NCBI GenBank assembly: GCA_041623535.1
Contig: JBFJWR010000096.1
Span: 1 to 9,640, forward strand
DNA from: JBFJWR01 sp041623535
GTDB lineage: Bacteria; Pseudomonadota; Gammaproteobacteria; Pseudomonadales; JBFGWM01
Direction: 5' to 3'
Length of the DNA stretch: 9,640 bases
Made by a program: the position numbers and the translations under genes. Positions within the stretch are counted from its first letter, which is position 1; each line of letters starts with the position of its first letter. The notes under the pieces are model-generated. The model was not told where the DNA came from, did not search any database, and saw only the letters and a list, made by a program, of their open reading frames with translations. Shown piece by piece: positions 1 through 6,314 of the stretch.

Positions 1-38
1 CCGTCATCCTGAGCGAGCGAAGCGAGTCGAAGGATCTC
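1..38 (+). repeat. Palindromic repeat, copy A (short form)
   Basis: This is one of six copies in the window of an element with left arm CCGTCATCCTGAGCG and right arm AGTCGAAGGA(C/T)CTC. Here the core between the arms is short and purine-rich (GCGA direct repeats) and has no clear stem of its own. The arms can pair partly with each other (ATCCT with AGGAT, CGA with TCG). Copy A faces copy B in opposite orientation, and the first 16 bases are perfectly complementary to 113-128. The element may begin left of the window. Similar arms occur as dispersed intergenic repeats in many bacterial genomes; I know no agreed name. Confidence 0.8.
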
Positions 39-76
39 GGCGGGATAGCCACGAAGTTGTTTGTCGTTAATTGTTC

Positions 77-128
77 GGGGTCCTTCGACTCTGGCAGCGC
101 TGTGCACTGCCTTCGCTCAGGATGACGG
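77..128 (-). repeat. Palindromic repeat, copy B (hairpin form), overlapping the aat 3' end
   Basis: Read on the minus strand this has the same left arm (121-127 and onward) and right arm (TCCTTCGACT at 81-90 on the plus strand). Its core is an 8-bp stem, 93-100 with 104-111, closing a 3-base loop and containing one G-T pair. It is inverted relative to copy A: 16 outer and 10 inner bases are perfectly complementary between the two, so 1-128 could fold as one long hairpin. The left arm overlaps the last codons and the TGA stop of aat. A transcript leaving aat would run straight into this structure, which could stabilise or end the mRNA (inference). Confidence 0.8.
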
Positions 129-839
129 TGATGGGGTCACCCAGCGCAACTCCTGCCGCGCAAACACATCACTGCTCACCGGGTCATGCTGATGCACGCC
201 CAGCAGTTCCAGAAATCGGGTGCGCGGAATTTCCCGCGCTCCCAGGCTCGAAAGGTGCTCGTTGGGTAACTGGCAATCCATGAGCCGGAATCCATTGCGC
301 TGCAGGTGCTGAACGAAGAGTACAAAAACAGTTTTCGAGGCGTTGGTGGCGCGGGAAAACATGCTCTCACCAAAAAACAGGCGACCCAGGCCGATCCCGT
401 ACAGTCCGCCGACCAGTTGGTCTCCCTTCCAGCATTCCACCGAGTGCGCCAGCCCCATTGCATGCAGATCGCGGTAGGCCGCCTGCATGGACGGAATGAT
501 CCAGGTGTCGTCTGCGTAGCTGCGTGGTGCGGCACACCCTTCAATCACTGACCGGAAGTCCTGGTTCAGGGTCACGCGGAACCGCCCGCTGTTCAGGCAG
601 CGTCGCATGCTGCGCGAGATATGCAGTTCGTCCGGGAACAACACCATGCGCGGGTCCGGCGACCACCACAGGATGGGCTGGCCAATGCTGTACCAGGGAA
701 AGATGCCGGTGCGGTAGGCGGCCTCCAGGCGGGCTGGCGACAGGTCGCCGCCCCAGGCCAGCAGGCCGTTGGGATCAAGCACGGCTGATTCCGGATCCGG
801 GAACCAGGTGGAACCCGGCTCAAGTTCTGGAATGGACAT
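117..839 (-). CDS. aat: Leucyl/phenylalanyl-tRNA--protein transferase
   Basis: Aat transfers Leu or Phe from aminoacyl-tRNA to proteins with N-terminal Arg or Lys, marking them for ClpS/ClpAP in the bacterial N-end-rule pathway; it is cytoplasmic. The 240 residues match the usual length (E. coli about 234). Visible family signatures are GLLAWGGDLS (25-34), GIFPWY (45-50), WWSPDPRMVL (58-67), GESMFSRATNASKT (157-170) and MDCQLPNEHLSSLGAREIPR (187-206). Asp188 and Gln190 fit the catalytic pair Asp186/Gln188 of E. coli. The ATG at 837-839 is followed at once by family-like sequence, although no good ribosome site precedes it. It lies 33 bases behind trxB on the same strand, probably co-transcribed, as in pseudomonads. 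Oddity: the last three residues and the stop lie in repeat copy B, so the normal terminus appears to have been replaced. Confidence 0.96.
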   Translation of the reverse strand: MSIPELEPGSTWFPDPESAVLDPNGLLAWGGDLSPARLEAAYRTGIFPWYSIGQPILWWSPDPRMVLFPDELHISRSMRRCLNSGRFRVTLNQDFRSVIEGCAAPRSYADDTWIIPSMQAAYRDLHAMGLAHSVECWKGDQLVGGLYGIGLGRLFFGESMFSRATNASKTVFVLFVQHLQRNGFRLMDCQLPNEHLSSLGAREIPRTRFLELLGVHQHDPVSSDVFARQELRWVTPSPSS

Positions 840-872
840 GCAGTCCGCTGCCGGTCCGCGCGTGGAGAGCGC

Positions 873-1820
873 CTACTCGTCCAGGAACTTCTCGGCATCG
901 AGTGCAGCCATGCAACCGAACCCGGCGGAGGTCACGGCCTGGCGGTAGACCTGGTCGGCGACGTCCCCGGCAGCGAATACGCCGGGTACGCTGGTGGCGG
1001 TGGCGTTACCGGCCAGTCCACTGCGGATGCTGATATAGCCGTTTTTCATGTCCAGCTGGTTTTCGAAAATGGACGTGTTCGGTGTGTGGCCGATGGCAAT
1101 GAATACGCCGTGCACAGACACATCCTGGGTTGCGTCGTTTTCCGTGCTGCGCAGTCGCATGCCGGTGACACCGGTCTGGTCGCCGAGTATTTCGTCCAGC
1201 GTGTGATTCCAGACCAGCCGTACCTTGCCTTCTTTTTCCCGCGCGAACAGTTTGTCCTGCAGGATTTTCTCCGAGCGCAGGCTGTCGCGCCGATGCACCA
1301 GGATCACTTCCTCGCAGATATTGGCCAGGTAGAGCGCCTCTTCCACGGCCGTGTTGCCGCCGCCAATCACCGCGACTTTCTGGCCACGGAAGAAGAATCC
1401 GTCGCAGGTCGCGCAGGCGCTCACGCCCTTGCCCATGAACTGTTCTTCCGAGGGCAGGCCCAGGTAACGGGCCGATGCGCCGGTGGCGATGATCAGCGCA
1501 TCGCAGGTATAGGTGCCCGAATCACCGGTCAGGACAAACGGCCGGGTCGCGAGATCGGTGACGTTGATGTGATCGTAAATCACCTTGGTTTCAAACCGCT
1601 CGGCGTGCTGCTGCATGCGCTGCATCAGTTCCGGCCCCTGCACCCCTTCGGCATCGCCGGGCCAGTTGTCCACGTCCGTGGTCGTGGTCAGCTGACCGCC
1701 GGGCTGCATGCCGGCAATCAGGACCGGCTTGAGATTGGCGCGCGCCGCATACACGGCGGCCGCGTAACCGGCCGGGCCGGCGCCAAGAATGATGAGGCGG
1801 TGATGCTGGGTGCTGCTCAT
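873..1820 (-). CDS. trxB: Thioredoxin reductase (NADPH)
   Basis: This FAD flavoenzyme uses NADPH to reduce thioredoxin in the cytoplasm. The 315-residue length is typical of the low-molecular-weight bacterial class. Domains in order are: an FAD-binding GAGPAG at 13-18; the redox-active CATC at 136-139 in GVSACATCDGFFF; the NADPH-binding GGGNTA at 153-158, followed by HRRDS at 176-180, whose arginines read the 2'-phosphate; and the second FAD motif GDVADQVYRQAVTSAGFGCMAA from 285. The ATG at 1818-1820 places GAGPAG at the expected distance from the N-terminus. A weak AGGAA lies about 11 bases upstream on the minus strand. The stop is TAG. aat follows after 33 bases, so the two likely form an operon. 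The gene is divergent from ald. Nothing is missing from the active site. Confidence 0.97.
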   Translation of the reverse strand: MSSTQHHRLIILGAGPAGYAAAVYAARANLKPVLIAGMQPGGQLTTTTDVDNWPGDAEGVQGPELMQRMQQHAERFETKVIYDHINVTDLATRPFVLTGDSGTYTCDALIIATGASARYLGLPSEEQFMGKGVSACATCDGFFFRGQKVAVIGGGNTAVEEALYLANICEEVILVHRRDSLRSEKILQDKLFAREKEGKVRLVWNHTLDEILGDQTGVTGMRLRSTENDATQDVSVHGVFIAIGHTPNTSIFENQLDMKNGYISIRSGLAGNATATSVPGVFAAGDVADQVYRQAVTSAGFGCMAALDAEKFLDE

Positions 1821-1930
1821 GAGAGATGGAATTCCTGGGTCAGTAGTGGGTCACAAGAGTTAAGATCAGAGACTATGCCAAGATTGTCAGGTTCCCGGTG
1901 CATTGCAGGCAGCCAGTAGCTGGCGTGCGA

Positions 1931-1964
1931 TTCACCGACAATAAATGGGAACCGTGAATTGTCG
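1931..1964. promoter_or_regulatory. Interleaved inverted repeats in the trxB-ald divergent gap
   Basis: CGACAAT at 1936-1942 is the exact inverse complement of ATTGTCG at 1958-1964, with 15 bases between. TTCAC at 1931-1935 is likewise complementary to GTGAA at 1954-1958. The order of the four arms is interleaved: as DNA it could be an operator for a dimeric regulator, and as RNA it would have H-type pseudoknot topology. It lies 44 bases before the ald start. I found no convincing sigma-70 promoter on either strand of 1821-2007. Chance is a real alternative for arms this short. Confidence 0.3.
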
Positions 1965-2007
1965 TAAACGGTATCACAGACCGGCACAGAATCGGGAGCC
2001 AGACAGC

Positions 2008-3090
2008 ATGCAAATTGGAGTGCCACGCGAGTGCAAGCCCCGGGAAGGGCGGGTGGCCCTGTGCCCGGATGCCGTGGGCGGACTGGTGGCCGACGGGCAC
2101 GCCGTATATCTGCAGCACGATGCCGGTATCCAGAGTGGCCATGAAGATGCGGCCTATGCCGCTGTCGGGGCCCGGGTCGTGCCTGATGCGGCGTCGCTCT
2201 ACGGCGCCGCTGACCTGATTATCAAGGTGAAGGAGCCAGTTGCAGCCGACCTGCAGTTTCTGGAATCCCGGCACATCCTCTTCTCCTTTCTGCACCTCGC
2301 GGCAGAGCCGGAACTGTTTCAGACCCTGTGCCGGATCGGCCTGACTGCATGCGCCTTTGAAACGGTGACCGAGAACGGCAGCCTGCCATTGCTGGCACCC
2401 ATGAGCGCGGTTGCCGGCCGGGTCGCGGTGCAGGTTGGGGCAAATCTCCTGCATGCCGGACAGGGTGGCCGGGGGATCCTGCTGGGTGGTATCGACGGAG
2501 CATTGCCCGGTTGCGTGGTTGTGCTCGGTTGCGGTGTGGCGGGTACGCATGCCCTGCAAACCGCGGTGGGCCTGGAAGCGGCGGTCACGGCGCTCGATAT
2601 TTCGCAGGCCGTGCGGGCACGGGTGGCGGCCGCATATCCGCAGGTAAACGTGCTGGAGGCAGACCCCGCCACCGTGGCCGAGTGGGTGCCGCGGGCTGAC
2701 CTGCTCGTGGGTGCCGCGCTGGTGCCGGGTGCCCGGGCGCCGGTGATCGTATCCGAGGCGCTGGTGCAGCAGATGCGGCCCGGTGCGGTCATCGTGGACA
2801 TCGCCGTCGATCAGGGTGGCTGTATAGCCACGACCCGGCCGACCACGTACGAGAACCCGACTTATATCGAGCACGGGGTGGTGCATATGGCGGTTACGAA
2901 CATGCCGGGTGCCGTGCCCCGCACGTCGTCACAGGCGCTTTCGGCGGCCCTGCTGCCGCGGGTGCGTCAACTGCTTCGGGACGGGCCGGAAGGACTGCCG
3001 GGGGCAGTCAATGTGCAAGCTGGGCAGGCGGTTCATCCGGCGGTACGAGCCGCGATGGAAGATTTGACCAGAAACGATACAATGAAATAG
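2008..3090 (+). CDS. ald: Alanine dehydrogenase
   Basis: Ald catalyses the reversible NAD-dependent deamination of L-alanine to pyruvate and ammonia, usually as a cytoplasmic hexamer. The start at 2008 opens with MQIGVPRE, the family N-terminus, and has GGGAG 9 bases upstream at 1994-1998; it gives 360 residues (family about 370). An in-frame ATG at 1945 would add 21 residues unlike the family. Expected active-site residues are present: Arg15 and Lys75 for substrate, His96, and Asp268 in VDIAVDQGG. The Rossmann fold shows GCGVAG at 174-179 and the NAD-binding Asp197. HGVVHMAVTNMPGAVPRTSS (289-308) is a family signature. Compared with the common GGGVVG, the loop has Cys175. It sits alone between divergent trxB and downstream ftsK, which is not the order I know from pseudomonads. 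A long hairpin follows the stop. Confidence 0.94.
   Translation: MQIGVPRECKPREGRVALCPDAVGGLVADGHAVYLQHDAGIQSGHEDAAYAAVGARVVPDAASLYGAADLIIKVKEPVAADLQFLESRHILFSFLHLAAEPELFQTLCRIGLTACAFETVTENGSLPLLAPMSAVAGRVAVQVGANLLHAGQGGRGILLGGIDGALPGCVVVLGCGVAGTHALQTAVGLEAAVTALDISQAVRARVAAAYPQVNVLEADPATVAEWVPRADLLVGAALVPGARAPVIVSEALVQQMRPGAVIVDIAVDQGGCIATTRPTTYENPTYIEHGVVHMAVTNMPGAVPRTSSQALSAALLPRVRQLLRDGPEGLPGAVNVQAGQAVHPAVRAAMEDLTRNDTMK
2042..2049 (+). other. KOPS-like match GGGAAGGG
   Basis: This matches the FtsK-orienting consensus GGGNAGGG, inside ald. Three further plus-strand matches lie in ftsK and rarA, and I found none on the minus strand. Confidence 0.3.
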
Positions 3091-3092
3091 GA

Positions 3093-3138
3093 AACGTCGT
3101 TCCGCCCAACATGCTTTGCAGTTGGCGGTTTCGACGTT
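3093..3138 (+). other. Long imperfect hairpin just after the ald stop codon
   Basis: The arms pair outward-in as follows: AACGTCG (3093-3099) with CGACGTT (3132-3138); a TT/TTT internal loop; CCGCC (3102-3106) with GGCGG (3124-3128); a bulged C; AAC (3108-3110) with GTT (3121-3123); a bulged A; and TGC (3112-3114) with GCA (3118-3120) around a TTT loop. That is 18 base pairs in 46 bases, starting 2 bases after the ald TAG. No T-tract follows the right arm, so it is not a classical intrinsic terminator. It could end or protect the ald transcript or reduce readthrough into ftsK (inference). Confidence 0.6.
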
Positions 3139-3217
3139 CATACAGGGAAGATTCGGGATCAGGACGGACTTGCGCCGCATGTGCGGTCCCAGGCGCGTAC
3201 CGGATTCCGTCACGGAC

Positions 3218-3223
3218 GAAGGA
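3218..3223 (+). promoter_or_regulatory. Ribosome binding site deciding the ftsK start
   Basis: GAAGGA lies 8 bases before the TTG at 3232. The competing GTG at 3181 has only weak purine sequence before it. This site is the main reason for choosing TTG. An inverted repeat TCCG/CGGA around TCA (3206-3216) sits directly upstream and might modulate access (inference). Confidence 0.5.
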
Positions 3224-3231
3224 TCGCCGTC

Positions 3232-5556
3232 TTGAGAAAAGCCCAGAGTGTTCGGGGGATTCCCCCACCCAGCCTGTTGCAGCGTGGCCTGCAGGAAGGC
3301 GCGATGATCGCGCTTGGTGCGCTGGGACTTTACCTGTTTATTTCACTGGTCAGCTTTGACCCCACCGATCCCGGCTGGACCAATACCGGGGCCAGCGGCG
3401 CGGTGCGTAATGCGGGTGGCACGGCCGGCGCCTGGAGTGCCGATATCCTTTTCCTGTTGTTTGGCTACATGTCCTACCTGCTGCCGCTTACCTTGTTGTA
3501 CCGTTCCTGGCTGCTGGTACGCGATCACGGCCTGCAGTGGCCGCCACGCTGGGGCATGCTCGGTTTGCGGATTGGCGGTGCCCTGCTGGTGCTGGCGGCC
3601 GGCGGCGGACTGGCCGCTGCTCATTTTCATGGCGTCGGCATGCCGGCCGGTGCTGGCGGCATTCTCGGCAGTACCTGCGCGACATCCGGCACGCTGGCGT
3701 TCGGCCAGCAGGGCGTCACGCTGCTGTTTATTGCCACGCTGCTGCTCGGCATTACCTTGTTCACCAACATCTCCTGGTTGCGGGTGATGGATCGCACCGG
3801 TGAACTGACGCTGGCATTCTGGGCGCGTTCTCTGGAGTGGTCGTCTCTGCAGTACTCGATGTGGCGAGAGCGGCGCGAAGCCCGCAAGATTGTGCGCGCC
3901 CGCAAGGCCGTACTCGATCGCGATACCGAGAAGCGCGCGCAGCGCAAGGCGCCGAAGATTGCTCCGGTTGTCGCGGAGGTCAAAACGAGTCCGCGCGTCG
4001 AGAAGGAACGCCAGCGCTCGCTGTTTCAGCAGGGGCTGGGCGGTGACACCCTGCCGCGTTTGAAACTGCTGGATCCGGTCGACGATACGCATCGCCGTGG
4101 TTACAGCAAGGATGCGCTGGAAGCGCTGTCGCGGCTGGTGGAAATCAAGCTGGCCGAGTACGGCGTAACCGTTGAAGTCATGGCCGTGCAGCCGGGGCCG
4201 GTGGTCACGCGTTTCGAAGTGCAACCGGCGGCCGGGGTGAAAGCCAGCCAGATCAGCAACCTGGCCCGCGACCTGGCACGTTCGATGGCGGTGCTGAGCG
4301 TGCGGGTGGTCGAGGTGATTCCCGGCAAATCCACGGTCGGGATCGAGATTCCCAACCAGGATCGCGAGATTGTCCGCCTTTCCGAAATACTGTCATCCGG
4401 TGAGTATGATGCGGCGTCTTCACCGCTGACTATTGCGTTGGGCAAGGATATTGCCGGGGTGCCGGTGGTGGCCGACCTCGCGCGCATGCCGCACCTGCTG
4501 GTGGCGGGTACGACCGGCTCCGGTAAGTCGGTGGGCCTGAACGCCATGCTGCTGAGCCTGTTGTTCAAGTCGGTGCCGGAAGAAGTACGCCTGATTATGA
4601 TCGACCCGAAAATGGTCGAGCTGTCGGTTTATAACGGGATCCCGCACCTGCTGGCCCCGGTGGTGACCGACATGAAGGACGCCGGCAATGCGTTGCGCTG
4701 GTGCGTGTTCGAGATGGAACGTCGCTACCTGCTGATGAACCACCTGAAAGTGCGGAACCTCGCCGGTTACAACCGCAAGCTGGCCGAGGCCGAGAAGGCC
4801 GGCGAGCCGGTACCTGATCCGACCTGGAAAAGCGCCGAGGCCGCCGAGGCGGAAGCGCCCACGCTGGAGCACCTGCCGCAGATCGTGGTGGTGGTGGACG
4901 AGTTTGCCGACCTGCTGATCTCGCTGGGCGACAAGGGCAAGAAGATTGAAGAGCTGATTGCCCGGATTGCACAGAAGGCGCGCGCCGCGGGCATCCACAT
5001 GATCCTGGCGACACAGCGTCCGGATTCCAAGGTGATCACCGGCCTGATCAAGGCCAACGTCCCGTCCCGGATCGCCTTCCAGGTGGCGGAGAAAGTGCAG
5101 TCGCGCATCATTCTCGACCAGGGTGGCGCCGAGCAGTTGCTGGGGCAGGGCGACATGCTCTACCTGCCGCCGGGCAAGGCCGTCACCGAACGGGTGCACG
5201 GTGCCTTTGTCTCGGACGAGGAAGTACACCGCGTGGTCGAAGACCTGCGTTCGCGCGGCGAGCCGCAATACCTGGATGAGATTACCGCCGGTCCGGAAGG
5301 CGGCGACATGGCCGATGGCTTTGGCGGCGAGGAATTCGGCAGCAGCGACAGCGAGTCAGATCCGCTGTACGACGAGGCCGTGGCGCACGTGATGCGCAGT
5401 CGGCGGGCGTCCATTTCAGCGGTGCAGCGCCAGTTGCGGGTTGGTTACAACCGCTCGGCGCGGATACTGGAAGCCATGGAAAAAGCCGGACTGGTCAGCG
5501 AGATGGGCCATAACGGCCAGCGCGAGGTACTGGTGCCGGCGCGCGACGATTCCTGA
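3232..5556 (+). CDS. ftsK: DNA translocase FtsK
   Basis: FtsK is a septum-anchored hexameric ATPase that pumps DNA and activates XerCD recombination at dif to resolve chromosome dimers. From the TTG at 3232 it has 774 residues, typical of short-linker FtsK proteins and far shorter than the 1329 of E. coli. Four membrane segments are visible: about 24-41, 71-90, 109-130 and 161-183. A charged linker runs about 211-285. The motor has Walker A GTTGSGKS at 426-433 and Walker B IVVVVDEFADL at 551-561, plus the signature IDPKMVELSVYNGIPHLLAP (457-476). The C-terminal gamma winged helix (about 708-768) contains RQLRVGYNRSARILEAME, which reads KOPS. A GTG at 3181 would add 17 residues and is less likely. 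It starts 141 bases after ald and leads the lolA-rarA-crcB-serS group. Confidence 0.96.
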   Translation: MRKAQSVRGIPPPSLLQRGLQEGAMIALGALGLYLFISLVSFDPTDPGWTNTGASGAVRNAGGTAGAWSADILFLLFGYMSYLLPLTLLYRSWLLVRDHGLQWPPRWGMLGLRIGGALLVLAAGGGLAAAHFHGVGMPAGAGGILGSTCATSGTLAFGQQGVTLLFIATLLLGITLFTNISWLRVMDRTGELTLAFWARSLEWSSLQYSMWRERREARKIVRARKAVLDRDTEKRAQRKAPKIAPVVAEVKTSPRVEKERQRSLFQQGLGGDTLPRLKLLDPVDDTHRRGYSKDALEALSRLVEIKLAEYGVTVEVMAVQPGPVVTRFEVQPAAGVKASQISNLARDLARSMAVLSVRVVEVIPGKSTVGIEIPNQDREIVRLSEILSSGEYDAASSPLTIALGKDIAGVPVVADLARMPHLLVAGTTGSGKSVGLNAMLLSLLFKSVPEEVRLIMIDPKMVELSVYNGIPHLLAPVVTDMKDAGNALRWCVFEMERRYLLMNHLKVRNLAGYNRKLAEAEKAGEPVPDPTWKSAEAAEAEAPTLEHLPQIVVVVDEFADLLISLGDKGKKIEELIARIAQKARAAGIHMILATQRPDSKVITGLIKANVPSRIAFQVAEKVQSRIILDQGGAEQLLGQGDMLYLPPGKAVTERVHGAFVSDEEVHRVVEDLRSRGEPQYLDEITAGPEGGDMADGFGGEEFGSSDSESDPLYDEAVAHVMRSRRASISAVQRQLRVGYNRSARILEAMEKAGLVSEMGHNGQREVLVPARDDS
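5143..5150 (+). other. KOPS-like match GGGCAGGG
   Basis: This matches GGGNAGGG and lies within ftsK itself, on the codons around LGQG (637-640). Confidence 0.3.
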
Positions 5557-5655
5557 TCTTCCGGACCTCTCGCTCCGCAGTTGCCGTTCATCCCCCGTTG
5601 GGTTCCAATCTGCGATGCTGGTAACGCGATTCACAACCCGGGCGGAATTCTTCTG

Positions 5656-6294
5656 ATGATGCGTACAATTTCTCGTCTGTGTGGGCTGAGCCTGCTGTTG
5701 ACGGTAGTGCTTGCGGTGCAGGCCGAACCCGCAGATCCGGCCGGGCAACTCACAGCAGTGCTCAACGGCGTTGAAAGCTACAGTGCGGACTTCACCCAGG
5801 AGACCAGTGACGCCGACGGTCGCAGCCTGCAGAAATCCACCGGGCGCATGTTTGCCGAACGCCCGGGCAAGTTTCGCTGGGAGGCGGACCTGCCGTTCGA
5901 GCAGATCATGATCTCCAATGGCGAACTGCTGATGATTCATGACGTGGACCTGGACCAGGCAGTGCAGCGCCGCCTCGATCGCCAGTTGGTCAACACGCCG
6001 GCGCTGTTGCTGAGTGGCGATGTGCGTGGAATCGCCAATGCCTTTACCATCACCAGTGGCGTCGGCCGTGCCGGCGAGGCATCCTTTGAATTACGTCCGC
6101 GTGACCCGCAAAGCATGTTCGAAGCCATGCGCGTGCTGTTTCGCGACGGGGCACTGGTCGCCATGGTGCTGTCCGACAGCCTGGGCCAGCAGACGCGCAT
6201 CGAGTTTCAGAATGTGGCGCTGAACCAGGGCGTGGACGATCAGCTTTTCGCTTTCGATGTGCCGCCCGGCACGGATTTTATCGTCGAACAATAG
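5656..6294 (+). CDS. lolA: Outer-membrane lipoprotein carrier protein LolA
   Basis: LolA is the periplasmic chaperone that takes mature lipoproteins from the LolCDE transporter and hands them to LolB at the outer membrane. From the ATG at 5656 it has 212 residues, close to the family's roughly 200. Residues 1-23 form a Sec signal peptide with a basic start, the core LSLLLTVVLA and a likely cut after AVQA; Cys9 is not in a lipobox. The mature part shows family motifs: SADFTQ (43-48), FAERPGKFRWE (66-76, holding the conserved Arg of the hydrophobic cavity), FEQIMISNGELLMIHDVDLDQ, TPALLLSGD (114-122) and LSDSLGQQTRIEF (172-184). ATG 5659 is an equal start candidate. The upstream GGCGGA is a weak ribosome site. 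A 99-base gap follows ftsK; I see no clear promoter in it. rarA starts 20 bases after the stop. Confidence 0.95.
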   Translation: MMRTISRLCGLSLLLTVVLAVQAEPADPAGQLTAVLNGVESYSADFTQETSDADGRSLQKSTGRMFAERPGKFRWEADLPFEQIMISNGELLMIHDVDLDQAVQRRLDRQLVNTPALLLSGDVRGIANAFTITSGVGRAGEASFELRPRDPQSMFEAMRVLFRDGALVAMVLSDSLGQQTRIEFQNVALNQGVDDQLFAFDVPPGTDFIVEQ

Positions 6295-6314
6295 GCCGAA
6301 GAGTAGATAGATTC

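Noticed and set aside
1086..2886. Long open frames antisense to trxB (1086-1919, plus) and ald (1873-2886, minus)
   Set aside because: Both are shadows of clearly identified genes and have compositions typical of antisense translation.
3064..3083. TTGACC and TACAAT as an ftsK promoter
   Set aside because: The boxes are only 8 bases apart, far from the 16-18 needed, and no better -35 box lies upstream of TACAAT.
3175..3186. CCGCA-TG-TGCGG near-palindrome upstream of ftsK as an operator
   Set aside because: It has five-base arms in GC-rich DNA with no match to an operator I can name.
3217..3225. CGAAGGATC before ftsK as a remnant of the repeat's right arm
   Set aside because: Nine bases match, but no left arm lies nearby and the match overlaps a plausible ribosome site.
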